A program made the translations under genes and the position numbers. The notes beneath the pieces are model-generated. The model was given only the letters and a program-made list of their open reading frames with translations, ran no database searches and was not told the DNA's origin. A DNA stretch of 64,000 nucleotides from Branchiostoma floridae (taxonomy: Eukaryota > Chordata > Leptocardii > Amphioxiformes > Branchiostomatidae): assembly GCF_000003815.2 (NCBI RefSeq), contig NC_049994.1:19088310-19152309 (forward strand). The letters are read 5' to 3'. How positions within the stretch are numbered: the stretch's first letter is position 1; every line of letters starts with the position of its first letter. Below are positions 34,017-46,949 of this stretch, piece by piece.

Positions 34017-35589
34017 GACATTTACGACCGTTATGGGCCACTATAGTACTGTTGTGGTGGCATCACCTACAGAATTATATATACAATAATCCACAGAAAT
34101 ATTGCGGAGGTGAAGATTCTCAATGGATATTATTTTAGATTGAACTCGATAGTAAGAACAGGCTTACGAAACATGCACGAAACTTGGAAATTGAAAGAGC
34201 AAAACTTTGCCCTGCCTCGCCTTCTACTTTCTTGCACGTACGGTTGTCGGGTCAAGTTGAGATATATGAAAAATAACCTGATGTTCTCTTAAAGTTGAAG
34301 CGGGGAACTAAGCTTCCTGGGTGGCCCATGTACCCTGTAACAATGAGACCGAAATCGCACATGTGGCTGTACGTTACATAGTTTCGTTTGTTATTTCCTT
34401 TTTCAAACTAGGTGCATGGATATTTTCCTCTTCCGCCATAAAAAATGCAACATTGTGGTCAAGGTTTACCACGCGTCAAAGCTAAGATATAGCAGACAGC
34501 AATACCAGAACCAGGCAGAAAATCCAATTAATACGACAGGTTGTGCCACTTTTCAACTGGAACAGAGGGAAAGGCAAGGGAAAGATTCTACTTTTTTTTA
34601 ATATCTTATCTTAGCCCATTGCAGACATAGCGACTTTAGTTTCAAATTCGTCTGAAGTTCTTTATTTTACCAAAGAGGTTGAAATAAGTTTTCCCTGTCA
34701 TCATGTTACTTGTACCGAATGCACCAGAGTGGCAGTAGGGTCTGTCATGGTGTAGTTGAGATTGTAGCTCGTGTGATATTCGGCGGTTTTTGATACGGTG
34801 ACTTCGGTGACATAGAGCTCGGCGTCATCTCTTCAGAACTGTTTGTTCATAGTGTTATTGTAAAGTTTGGATGATTGTTATGCAGTGACAACTGGGCTGG
34901 TTTCTCGTGCTCTAATGTTTCCTCTTTTTGTTTTTAATTTCTGTGACGGCTTTGTGGCCATTGTTGTACGAAACGTCTGGTTTCCTACGATATCTTACGT
35001 CATTGTCATTTTTGTGAAGAAACGTCCCACCTGTCCGTGGGAACTAAATGTTTGCCAACACCTTGTTCTTTTCATTTGTTGAAGATGAAGAAATCACCGG
35101 ATTTGCCAAAGCGGAAAGTACTTGAAAAAACCAAGACCACGCCCATGAAATTACAACAGATGTGATGGGGAGTCAGCTGGTCTCGTTCCCTTCATGTTCA
35201 TGGTGTCCACATCTGCACAAAGTACAAACACGTCATACGTTTGTGAGTTCTTGACTGGCATTTGGATTTGAAAGTACCTTTTTACTGTCGACGTAGATAG
35301 GAACCCAGGGCCGAAAAGGGTGCGTATTCTGTACTGGTATTTGTAGTAAAACAGGAAAGTAGCAGATTTTAACAGAAACGCGAAGAAAATTTCCACAGAA
35401 AATACGATTAACTCATCTAAAACTTTTGAATCGATAGTAATCCTAGGTTCACACACGAAATTGCAAAATGGAGCAAATTGGAGAAAATATTTTTTGGACA
35501 AGTTTTCCTGCATCTGTATAACAGCTTCGTGAGCATGGTAAAATACACCCATGAAGCGTGGTATATTTTAAGACCTATTTGACCAAGGA
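34017..35589. other. No confident gene
   Basis: The longest frame (35151-35552, minus, 133 codons) has a hydrophobic stretch (about residues 45-70) followed by basic residues and TYDVFVLCADVD. This is superficially like a TM segment plus the first box of a TIR domain, but the rest of such a domain is absent. No other candidates. Confidence 0.4.
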
Positions 35590-35812
35590 TATGGGGGGCT
35601 TGGGTTCAAACCTATTACATGCCTCGAAGTTGTGCCCTTGGGGAAGTTATTTTTTCACTTTGCTCAGGTGAAAATGAGTACCAAGCTTCGATTGGGGACG
35701 TTCATTGAATATTACGTTAAATCTCCATTTAACTCAAGCACACTAAAAACTGCCTCACTTATTGAAAAGAGTACGTGTCCTTCCCGGTGTGAGCGCATCA
35801 AAACCAGTATAA
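35590..35812 (+). repeat. Decayed SINE remnant
   Basis: GGGTTCAAACC (a B box, about 35603), TTGTGCCCTTGGGGAAGT (the SINE central segment), AGTACCAAGCTTCGATTGGG, CTCCATTTAACTCAAGC and CTTCCCGGTGTGAGCGC follow the order of the 4.9-kb SINE body read in its own direction. Confidence 0.65.
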
Positions 35813-35865
35813 TTTACTAGGTCTAGTTAGTACCTGAACAAGAACTAACAAATCAATTACACCTG

Positions 35866-36330
35866 TAAGTGTGTACATGTGTGTGTGTGTGTTTGTGTAT
35901 GTGTATTTGTGTGCGCAAAAATTCATCTTCATTTGTGTATGTGTGTGTGTATGTGTGCCCACATGTGTGTGTGTATGTGTGTGTGTATGTGTGTGTGCGC
36001 GTGTGCCTGTGTCTGTGTCCTTGTGTATATATGCATGTGTTTGTCTGCGGGTGTGCATATGAATCTTTGTGTATGTGTGTTTATTTAAATGTGTGTGTTT
36101 GAGTTTCTCACAGTTTGACTGTGCTTATGATTGAATGTATGTGTTTGTGTTTGCGCGTATGTGTGTGTTGGAGAGTGTTTTGAATGTGTATTTTTGTTTG
36201 TGTGCTCTTGTTCTTGTATGTATGTGTTTGTATGTGTGTCTGTGTGTGTTTGTATGTACGCCTATGTGTATCGATCTAAATGTGCGCATGAGAGTGCGGT
36301 GGTTTTTGTGTGTATGTGTGTATGTGTACA
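35866..36330 (+). repeat. Degenerate TG-rich microsatellite
   Basis: About 460 bp of GTGTGTATGTGTTTGTGT-type sequence with increasing divergence to the right. Cys/Val-rich frames are artefacts. Confidence 0.95.
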
Positions 36331-38408
36331 TTCTGCCTGTCTGTTTGTCGGTCGGCAGATCGCTCTATCCCTCTGTATTTGTATGTCTAGACCGATTTGA
36401 TGATGTAATACTAAACCTACCCTTATAATCAACAAGGGCCTACACCCACATAATAATACCAAGAAAACTGCTGCGCAAGAATATCAAATATGACTACTTA
36501 AACCACCAAAATCATTGCATACCTGGAACAGCTGTGCTTAAAGGAAGACATATCCAGTGTTGTTATTGAGAATGATTAACAGAAATATGTTCAGGCTTGA
36601 CTGATGCACTAAAATTGATTGCCCACCTGTCCGGATGAGAATGGGCCGATTTTATCCAGGAGAAAGTCTTTGTTGTTATGGCGCCAACTCCTCTATTATT
36701 TAAGAGAGCGTCGGTAAAATTGGTGTCCTTTGTTCCAATGGGCTGCTCCGGTCGTCCCAAGGAAGTGTTTTTATTTTGTAACAATTATTTCAAGAATATT
36801 ACATGGTCTTTTTTTAAACTGAAATATTTTTGTATCCGTTCTCTATGCTGCTATTTAAAGGCTTACGTCTAAGAATGGCTTTCTTTACTACTTTTCTCTG
36901 AAATGCAGGGATGTTTTATTACGTTTTATCCGTCATTCGATGTTCGTCCAAAATTTCTAGGGGAAAAGATCTAGATGATGAGAGCAAGTGTTCTTAACTA
37001 CGATAGAGGTCGTTTATCTAGTCGACTGTACGAATTTTACAAAACAACAGATGTAACAACATCTGTTCTATATTTGGACACACCAATGTAGCTAAATTTT
37101 CTCCAAGCATTATATCAAGTTTTCCAGGGCATAGATAAATATTAATTTTTCATGGTTGTTATGAGGGACATAATCAGTAGAACCTCGACGGATGGATGCT
37201 TGTGACCCGTATATTATTGAATTAGTTTTGTCCCAGTAATTTTTGCCTTGCTCTGACCATCTGTCGCAAAACACACCTGTCCGTCAGTCTACTGTTGATT
37301 CACGTGTCCTTAAAGCACACGGTCTAATCCACAGTAAAAGCTTTGCGCCGCTAAAAGTACGCCACAAATTTACTATGAGGCTTACCGACATTAAAAGAGC
37401 AGTCCAGTGGGATTAAGGTAGACGCTGATAGACCATATGGGAACAGTGTACTATGTCTTTTGCCGTGTCCCGCTTGAGATCAAAGAATAACAGACTTAGG
37501 TTCAATTATGGCGTTGACGTAACCTGTCGTTTTTTTTTTACAAACATACTTGTTTTTATTTCATCTGACGTGACGCTGTTAAGCCGACCCCTCCCAAAAC
37601 CATCAAGACGGATTAGACTGAAAGCCGAGGATTAGAGTATCTTTGCCTGATGTTTATGAAGATAATATCCTCGACATAGCCATTTTATCAAGTAAATCTG
37701 ACTGAAATTACTTGTATTCAATGTGTGGTTTAATAACCCGATAAACATGGTATTGATAAGACTGTCGGCATAGGAAGGTATTTCTTTTCGTAGATAGGTT
37801 CTCCTGGCAGTTAAAACTTTAAATAAAAATATACGGTTTTTACTTCTGGGGAAGCCAACTATGTGACAAAGCTCTCGGACTTGTATTGATTGTGATGATG
37901 ATTGATGTTCTTTACAAGGAGTTGGTAACATCATGGTTATTGAGAAAATGTCTCTACTCAGTTGCTTCAACTTGATTAATTCTGGTACGTAAACAATTTC
38001 CTGCATTTTGTTATTGGTATAAAATACGTCCTACAGAAAAGCAGTATCGTAAAAAATTCACTCCACCGTGGTGCTGCACAGCATGGTGCTCTGTTGTCGT
38101 TTTTGCAATTTTGGTCAATCATCTGACGCCCGCTTTTCCCATCTTTGTCTAAGAACAAAGAGATGCGTCTGTTATCGTTTCATTTGTACATACAATACTC
38201 TTCACCGCCGGGCTTTTTTGTCACTGATATGCAGGCTAAGCATTGTGAAGGTTTGCCAGACATTCAGATCTTTACTGGGGCATGCTTGCTGTGCTTTGTA
38301 AACAATATTACAAACATGCTTTGCACTGTTGGACTGAAATGCTAACAATATGGATGCTATGGCATTCGGACATTTCTAAAGAGTCCGTATGGTAACAATG
38401 TACACGAT
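36331..38408. other. No gene recognised
   Basis: Only short frames (the longest 124 codons, 37632-38006, minus), without recognisable domains or paired splice sites. Confidence 0.5.
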
Positions 38409-38627
38409 ATGAAGTTATTATTGCTTCTAGTACTGACAATATCATCATTTAAATCTAATGGGAAGTGCAACTCCGTTATAAAACAATGTTGTGCTTATTC
38501 ATTTTATTTTCCGGCTCCCAAAATAGCAGATACCATGGATTGTTTGGACACTGCCTGTATAAAGACTCCCAAATCCCACCATGTTACTTTAAAAACACAA
38601 GACGACATTCCCTGTCCTTGGTGCTAG
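38409..38627 (+). CDS. Candidate small secreted Cys-rich peptide
   Basis: A 72-codon frame. Residues 1-18 (MKLLLLLVLTISSFKSNG) form a clear signal-peptide-like leader: Lys, six hydrophobic residues including five Leu, then small/polar residues. The remaining 54 residues carry seven cysteines (20, 27, 28, 45, 50, 69, 72), including a CC pair and a final CPWC. The start context is ATATGAAG, not a strong Kozak. It may be a complete peptide or the first exon of a longer protein. No family recognised; the odd Cys count argues for a further exon or chance. Confidence 0.35.
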   Translation: MKLLLLLVLTISSFKSNGKCNSVIKQCCAYSFYFPAPKIADTMDCLDTACIKTPKSHHVTLKTQDDIPCPWC

Positions 38628-38887
38628 TCGAGCAAAAAGTCGTACTCAGTAGAATGTATCGGACTTCATGTTGGTGGTAAGAGAACTCTAGCAATCATAT
38701 AACCGCTGCAAAGTGGAAATCCTCTGGAATGTTTCGTTCGACGTAAATTCAGTTAGCTTTATTTTGGTTAGTCACTAGCATGGTAGAACGAATGTATCAT
38801 GCTAAAACGACAGGCAACAACTTTTCCGGGAACCTTTCGATGTACAGTAATTTGATGATGCGGGATGTGACTTGTTTTAATTCATTA

Positions 38888-39330
38888 ACGACAAACTCAC
38901 ACGAGAAAACACACATTCCAATGCGAGATCGACCAGAAGCTGTGAAAAGTTGGTGTCGAACAAAAGGGGTTTGTTTGTCGTTTTGCACTTTCCACCATCC
39001 ACGCACGCTCCCAAATTACAAGGACACGACAGTGTGCTTATTTTTTTGTTTCTAGTGCGTTTTGTGATGGTCTAGTAGCGTGTGTTGCATTTCCCCTACA
39101 TAACGTTATAGAGTAAAGCACGTCTATTCCGTACCACTCGAGGTACCAGCCCAACGGCGTGTGAGGGATGGCACCGAGGATGATGCGGAATGCGAATTTT
39201 TTTTTTAAGTTTCATTTGCGTTATACTCACACGAGAAACACACGTTCCCATGCGAAATGGATCAGAAGCTGTGAAAAGCTGGTGTCCTCGAACAAATGAA
39301 AGGTAATCATCCAATTCCACCGTCCGATTT
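38888..39330 (+). repeat. Duplicated roughly 105-bp segment
   Basis: 38888-39000 and 39226-39330 share ACTCACACGAGAAA, ACACACATTCCAATGCGA (versus ACACACGTTCCCATGCGA), TCAGAAGCTGTGAAAAG and TGGTGTC..CGAACAAA, about 80-85% identical. Frames in the two copies differ, so there is no evidence of coding function. Confidence 0.75.
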
Positions 39331-41444
39331 TTTACGGCGGTACACGCGGCACACTTACGTTAGAGACATGCAGACAAAGACGCCGCGTTATTTTCATTTG
39401 TAAGCAGGGGTTTATTCTACATCTACAAACTCATCAAACGAGTATTCTTTCTGCCTCAATATTTCAGCCACTTAGTATTATCTTCATCTCGTAGTTAATT
39501 GCAATACACTGTTACGAGAGGAAGATTGAAATGTCAGTGGCATTTACAGTGACAGGTACGTAGCTAATGATGATGACATTGCGAGATAACACGCACGAGC
39601 CTGTGTCATGTTTTCTCTTGTCTCGACTTCTTTTCTTAAAGTTCATGTTGCAAGCAAACGATCGTTCGATCAGTCAAATTTTGGTTCAACATATTGGCAC
39701 CTTTCTATTTTTTTTTTGCATTCTTTATCAAAATATTTTGATCGTGTGCTATCGTGTTGTCAGTCTTTATGTTTATTTTGTAAATATGACTGGTGTACTG
39801 TCACATTTTGTTGTCGGTGTGAAGACTCATTTGTCAGAAAAATAATAATGATAAGCCCATCCCAAACAGATAAACTTAAAGTGTAACCACTGTTCTCGGC
39901 ATGCGTTTTTCTGAACTTATTATAACTACCGGTAAGTGACGGTGAAATTTTTGATGTAACTGAAAGTCAAACAATTACTATTGTACAAAAAATATCGTTA
40001 TTTTCTATCATGTCGATGTCGGTTGTTTCTTTGCAAAGATAGAGAAAGGGCTCACTGTAACTCATGACAAAGAAACCTATAGGTCAATACGAATAGAGCG
40101 AATATATCCTGTATACGATCTAAGTGGTGCAAGATAAATATTTCCATACAGACTACAATAAGCAAAATCTTTTATTAGGATCCAAAGAAAATAATCCATA
40201 TGGTGCCTGCGAAACCGTATCTAATTGTACTTTGAAGTCTAAACATTACTACACATTTCCTCTGCATTAATGTTATAACATACCGAAGTCCACGTGTGTC
40301 GAAAATTCAAGGCCTAGCCAAATTACTACGCAATAAACATGTACAATGAATGGAACTTATGGCATAATCTAGATTGCATACTGAAATAGGAAATTATAAA
40401 ATAGTAAAAATGAGTGACATGGATCCCACGCTTTCGTCGTAAACTACTATAGAAATAGTCACCTGTACTGTGTACAATATTGGGTTCAAAGGGGAAAAGG
40501 TGCAATGATATAGGTACGAAAGTCTACCAACACAGCTCATTTATTTGTGGACCGGCCGACTCATTCCTGCGGCTAGCAACGACTCTTCCATTGACCACTT
40601 CCACTCACCTAGCATCGTCAACCGGCCTCTCTGCGGGCATTGGCGTAAGTTGTCAGTGGGGGGCGTAAGTTGAATTGGGGTGCCCACAGCGTTTTGGGCA
40701 GACTACTCGCTTCCCGGCATATATTCCTTTCCCGGCATACTAGAATCCATTTCCCGACAAAAGAACCTTTCCGGTTGAAAATCGCGAGTCGCTCTCCCTG
40801 TCACCTGTCACCGACCCCCCTAAAAACGGCAATGCCCACAGAGAGGTGGGTGGAGGAGGCTAACTCCAACCACACCTGAGCTATTTCAGCCGAACAGGTT
40901 GTACAGGTGACGAGTAAAATCTACATATTGGCATTATTACGGTCCAAGTTGTCTTCAAAAAGATGAAGTTGTCCATTGTGGTTTTCCATGTCTATTTCTG
41001 CCGAATTCTACTATCCATAACCCGCCAGGAAGGCCTCGTAGGCTAGGGTGAACAAGCAGGTGCCAACCACCTTAAACTATCGTTATATAAAATGGAGACT
41101 TCTCGCTTGAAACTGTTCAGGGACAGAATGACACTGTTTCTATCCGGAAGGCGGCCGTGTGTATGGGATGTGTTATTTTGCACAGAGAGAAATAGAAAAG
41201 GGTCAGTCCAGGGAAGGCGCGGGTAAATGTGTAAACTCCCCTGCTATTCTTCTATAGCCAACGTAGTAGAGACCATGTGAAGAGTTTAAGAGTGTAAAAA
41301 GTCACAACGTGTCATTCAGTAGTATTTTGATGGTTCTTTGGGTCATAAAACATGCATATGGGGACGAATGTACTCAGAAAAACAGTAATCATGTAACATA
41401 GTTTTTGCGCAACTACAACGTAAGTTTTAGCAAAAAATTATTTA
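39331..41444. other. No gene recognised
   Basis: Low-information frames only. A GC-richer patch lies at 40545-40870 with short CCCGGCATA repeats (40722-40760). Confidence 0.5.
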
Positions 41445-41545
41445 TCTTCGTGTTTGTGTGTGTGTGTGTGTATGTGTATGTGTGTAGATACGAGTAGATT
41501 TATATATATAGATACATATCTATCTATCTATATATATATAATATC

Positions 41546-41640
<95 letters not shown>

Positions 41641-41642
41641 GG
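41445..41642. repeat. TG and (GATA)n microsatellites
   Basis: 41453-41485 is (TG)n with TATG interruptions. 41545-41640 is an essentially perfect (ATAG)n array of about 24 units, preceded by TATCTA units in the opposite orientation (41515-41545), which makes a foldback. Confidence 0.98.
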
Positions 41643-43959
41643 ACAGAAAGATATAAATGAATCAGTATAGAACCATGCCTTCGTTTCTCCCACCTGTCTA
41701 AACACATTCAACAAAGCACCATGTATGACCTGTCAGAGGGAGTGATGTACGATTGTTCTATTCCCACTATTATGTACTGACAATAGAAGATGTCCCGCTG
41801 GTTCGCTGTTATTGTCCAGATGAAAGAGCCTGAATTGGCGCCAATTTTCCCTCTTTTATTCCGACGGGTGCTGAGTTGATCTAATTGTGAACAATTTTGA
41901 CTGAGGATGTGCTGAGCTATGGGAAGATGAAAGTGTCGTTTTGAGTCTGAACAGGTGCCTTGAGTGAGGACGTTTTGGTACGAATTATACGTTAGCAACG
42001 TTCTCGTGAAGTGCTGGTGCGTCAGTATAATTCTATCAAGGCACGCGATGGGAAATATCATTAAATCTTCAAATCGTCCTTCAGGTATATCTCGTCCTTT
42101 ATACATGTATCCTTGAGAACTAAAAGTTGTTCATGTAAGTCGGTAGATACGAAGGAAGCGGACGACGTCTTGTTTATCACCATGATTACAGTAATTCTTT
42201 TTAAAGATCAACAAATGATAGTAAATTTTCTTACCGAGGTTTATCGAGTGCTAGTTGCCTTTTATTGCGACATGAGATTTTTTAAAATCGTTAAGACAAG
42301 CAAGTTGTGCAAGTTACCCCAGAACAAGAACTTCGATCGGAAGCATACACAAGAAAACGAGATAAAACAATTCATGTGCATAACAAAATCATAGCGTAAA
42401 ATTCAACGGTGTGCTTTTATGTCTATTCGGTGACTATGTAAGGATGTGAGTAACGTAGGTGACACCAGTATTACTTCACAATTGAAAACATGACACCATA
42501 ACAGACGCTGTGACTTTGATCCTCGTTTGGTTGTCGTTTTACTGTGTATAACCTTGTCTAACACGCGACCATCTAATTTGTACAGTTACCCATAGTACAT
42601 TATCTACGGCCGTTTGCGTCGGAAAACTGCCCTGCATCCATTATTGGCATTAGTCAGAACGAAAATCAGGAGAGAGGCATCTGTTAGAGGAGAGAAATTT
42701 GGCGGGCGGGCGCTCATGAAAAATTCATTAACCCAACTCAACAGTCCGTCCCAACAAACGTTCCCAGCCCTCCTTGTTTTTTACTGTCGGGCAACAGGAA
42801 GTTATGGATATGTTAATTTGGTCATCAATCACAATGCCATCTCAACTCAGCCGGCAATAAACTGTCGAAAGGACGAAGTGGAGTCACCCTGTTAAAGCAG
42901 ACACCTGTGCTGGCGGCGGTCCGGTAGCGGCGGTAGGAGTTAGACCACGGCAGGGACGGCAGTTAGGAGCACCTCCAGGTACATCTGTGCGTGCAGGTAT
43001 GACACTATGTCGTGCGGCGCTAGCCCTAACAATGTTGAAGGGCCGTGCTATCTTGCTGTTGTGATAGTGGTTTTAAACAATGATAGGCTCAGTTTCGTTT
43101 GGTTAGGGCCTTTTGACGAGGTGATGACACGCATAGACATGTCACGATCGCCCCAACAACACAAATGTGACAAGCACCCAAAAACTCGCGTGGAAGCCAT
43201 TGCTGTGGGCAACTTGTTGTTTCCACGCATCACGATATCATGGGCATCGTCATGTCCAATACCTGTAAATGTTTCGCTTGGCGATGGTGTGGAGACCCGA
43301 GTTAAGGTTCTTCACTCACGGCATGGGACTTTTACGTCTCTTGCGATTTTTTTTCTCGTGACATTTTCAAGACAAGCAATGGAGATAATAGCAACAATTC
43401 TAACATTGAATCTTTCACGGCGATAAATGGTTACGTATGTTTTATTTCAAATGTGTAAGTTAGCCGAGCGTGGAGACTACATGACTTTCATTTAATCTCA
43501 TTTAGTTCGATATTTTTTATGTTCTATCTATCTTATACATGCACAGATCACAATTTATGCAAAGATAACAGAAATGTCAAAACATAGGTAAAAATTTGTT
43601 TCCCTTTTGAAGAACGTTATACTAGTATTGGTCTTTTTAATGTTTAGATATACAACGAAAGTCGGGGAACAAAAAATCATTGTTTCTGTGTTGTGACTAT
43701 CCATTTCTTATGCTTACCTTTAATGACAAAATAAACTTATAAAATTTCACTTTCACGTCTACAATACTAAAGTAGTTTTTCAGGATCTTATAACGTTATG
43801 TGCAGCCTTTGCTACAGGTGCACAGTGAACGGAGCGCGCACGGCGTTGTGCCTACGAGTTTTAATCAAAAGACGAGACTTTCAATTTGGTACAGTGTACC
43901 GGCTTTTATTATGCCAAGTGAAATCGAATGAAAATCAATCATGTCATGATATCGAACAT
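41643..43959. other. No confident gene
   Basis: Frames at 41708-42106 (minus), 42614-42895 (+) and 43007-43426 (+, 139 codons) show no recognisable domain. 42895-42965 is GGCGGY-rich with potential donor-like GGTAGCG/GGTAGGA sites but no exon could be defended. Confidence 0.4.
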
Positions 43960-44305
43960 GAATTCCACTTTGTCATGAAATGTCGTACCTACAGTAAAGA
44001 GAGAGAAGCATTGTTTAAGAACATTAGAACAAAAACACACTCTTACCGGTACACAGAACGATATTTTCCATAAACCGCTATCATGTTCAACTCATATATC
44101 CGTCTACGTAGGTCAGTTTCTGTATACTGTATTCCAAAATGCGAGACCAGATTACTCATACATGACTGTAATGTAATCGGTAATATTTTGTTGTTCTGTA
44201 TGTAGCCTCGTAGTGCTATTGTCTATATAGCTTTTAGTTGTTATTGGTTGCCATACATTGTATCTTGTGCGATTGTTGAGCAATAAAGTAAATTCATTCA
44301 TAGGT
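43960..44305 (+). pseudogene. Degenerate LINE 3' end
   Basis: The frame reads IEHEFHFVMKCRTYSKEREA then LFKNI, matching the EDEHHFxMDC...NERNxLF motif of the 26-28 kb LINEs. The tail contains TATCTTGTGCGATTGTTGAG, CAATAAAG and ATTCATTCAT, close to the tails at 16.9 and 47.3 kb. Confidence 0.8.
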
Positions 44306-45337
44306 GGGCGTAGAAATAAACAATATGAATCAGTGATCTCACGAAGACACATTCCGATTGAAAACTGTTGTTTTCTGTGGTTGAGGCTGTCTGTGTTACC
44401 GTGACCATCGGAACTTGTAGCTAGAGAGACAAACCCGCAGTATGTCAACACTCACATGAACAGTAAAAATGTTCAACAACTGATAAAAGAAACTAACGGT
44501 TTTAGGGTCATATATTGGTATCTAATGAGGTCCAGTGTCTTAATCTAATACAATGTAAATGTAACTATATCATATACTATTGAATGTCAATATTGCAATC
44601 GCTTTTCCCCAACAACGAGACATCACCTCTGGTATCTTGCTGGCCTTGAAGAAGAAATATACTTTCAACTTTTTAAAGACGTTTTACCAAGATTCAGGCA
44701 ATAACTGATAATGTTTTTTTAGTTGCGAAAGAACAGTCCCGTTGCTACAGGTGCGGATATCCCGTGATAGTCAAGAACGCACTGTCGTGGTTCAGAGCAC
44801 AGCGTCTTTGGTATCTAGGCGGAATACTGTCTTGCATTGACTTGTGACGGAAAATGCAAACATACGATAGAAGAGAGAGTGATCCTGTTCTTACGTTAAG
44901 GCAAATCATGGCTCATTTAGTGAATTCCGCCATTCTTTTTGCTATATTCAACTAAAACTCTATTTCTATATATATAGGATTTCAAAGATTAATGGTATCT
45001 TACCTTTTCCTCAATCATGAAAATGCCAAAGCAAATTAGTTGGTTTCAAAATTGTTCAGGATTTGTACCAAGACCAGTCGTTGATTGTCACTGCACTAGG
45101 GCATCTACTGCACGAACTAGTATTCCATGCCGTGTACATGGTCTCCACAAGCTAGGATCATTGCTGCAACTGTACCTTGTTTCTTATTTGGTTAATATGA
45201 AGCTGCGAGACAAAAACATACGAGAACACTGCTCTTATGTGAGAAGAAATCGGGCGATTAAAAGAGTAACAGGCAGTTGTATTCGGTGTCGCGTAAAATG
45301 AAATTTGTAGGATAATCGTGAGAATGAGAATGGAGTT
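44306..45337. other. No gene recognised
   Basis: No frame with recognisable features, no repeat shared with the rest of the window. Confidence 0.55.
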
Positions 45338-45485
45338 CACAGACACACACACACACACACACAGACACACAGTCACACACACAAACACACACACGCACGC
45401 ACACACACACGCACGCACGCACACACACAGACACACAGGCACACACACACACACAAACAAACAAACACACGCACGCACGCACACA

Positions 45486-45553
<68 letters not shown>
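45338..45553. repeat. (CA)n-(TA)n compound microsatellite
   Basis: CA-rich array with ACGC interruptions to 45524, then (TA)n to about 45553. Confidence 0.98.
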
Positions 45554-45559
<6 letters not shown>

Positions 45560-46261
45560 ATATAAATAAAAAGCACTGACAGCCAATTACTATACTTATT
45601 TCAGGCCCCTTGGGATCATGTAGCAAATATAACTAAAGTCACACAGATAGACTGATACATCTAAATCTATTCTCTAAGATTATTTTCATAATCACTGCCC
45701 TACTCACAAATCTATGTTTTATAGAATATAATGAATGCCGCGGCATGCCTCTCCACAGTCCCGCCCATAGGTGCTCAAGGTCCTCCATGTTGACCGAGTG
45801 TTGATTGATATTGATTACTAGTACTGTTGTTTTTTATTTACCCTTCAGTCTATTATTCTGTTATCAGTATTGTGCAATGTTTGTGCGTTGCCTGTGCGAT
45901 GTTTGAACAAGTTGCTACTGGGCACAAAGGGATAAATCTGCCGCGTGAAACTACTAGTGAAAGGAGTTTGTTTAGAACCACCCCTTCTCTTGTTTTCAGC
46001 TGTTTGGTCCGTAGCCATGCAAACGGTTTATCAGCTCGAAGATTTGGAGCATGATGAGGTCTTATGACTATTGGATCGATCCTACATGTATAGGGCTTTG
46101 AGGGAAATGTCGCAAGGATGGTGTTACTACAGATTTAATCTCTTCGCCTTTTCTAACTCCCCTTTTCGGACTATTTTTCTATTGTCAATTAGCAAAATTA
46201 TCGCTCGGACACAATCCACTATGGCATCTTGCGTTTTGCAGGCCAAAGTGTGGGGAAACAC
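45554..46261. other. No gene recognised
   Basis: A 75-codon frame at 45827-46054 has no domain. Nothing else supported. Confidence 0.5.
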
Positions 46262-46460
46262 TAGTCTCTACCAGACTCCGGATCGCTGGAAAATCGTAGA
46301 AATGGAACAAATACGAAATAGAGAGGAATATAACCGGCCAGGGAACAGCTCGCGATCGCGTTACTGTTGCCTAGCCGGCTATATTCCTCTGGCCGGCATA
46401 CTCCTCTATTTGTACCATTTCTACGATTTTTTCCAGCGACTCGGAGTCTGGTAGAGACCA
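46262..46460. mobile_element. MULE-like hairpin MITE with 9-bp target duplication
   Basis: Terminal inverted repeats of about 50 bp start TAGTCTCTACCAGACTCCG and end CGGAGTCTGGTAGAGACCA, followed inward by TCGCTGGAAAATCGTAGAAA and its complement. It is flanked by GGGAAACAC at 46253-46261 and 46461-46469. A 9-bp duplication with long TIRs suggests the Mutator superfamily, although other superfamilies are possible. The frame through it is an artefact. Confidence 0.85.
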
Positions 46461-46949
46461 GGGAAACACAGCATACAATTGAATAGCCTATTTTCTTTTT
46501 ACACCGAATCGGACTTTATCATGGGTTATAATGTTTTTCATCTGATGGCATATCATCAGTTTATGTCCTTGGTTTCTTGTGGATTGTCTCCTTTTTTTCA
46601 TAACTTACCATTTATAACTGATTTAGAACGTTAACAGCGTTACATGATATACACCATCAGAAACTGAACATTAAGTTAAATAAGCCAAAACAGCCGCTGA
46701 CTCGTAAAGGCAGCCAGTAGTAGTAGTAGTATTAGTGACATACGGTGTATGTAGCCAGACACACCAAAAGCAATACATGAAACTCTTTCATGGAGGCAAA
46801 AGGTGAAAATGCGATTTTTGTTTGAAAAAAAAGGGCTACTGCTGCGAGGATTTGTGTGTGTAGGTGATCGAATGCTATGTGTGTGTATTTCAAAGGCGGA
46901 TATTCGGATATTCTAAAGTAAACATCCGTGCTACACACACAAACACTTA
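46461..46949. other. No gene recognised
   Basis: A (TAG)5 run at 46719-46735 and nothing else noteworthy. Confidence 0.6.

Noticed and set aside
43007-43426. 139-codon protein
   Set aside because: No recognisable domain, mixed composition, and no convincing exon borders or polyadenylation signal; too weak to annotate.
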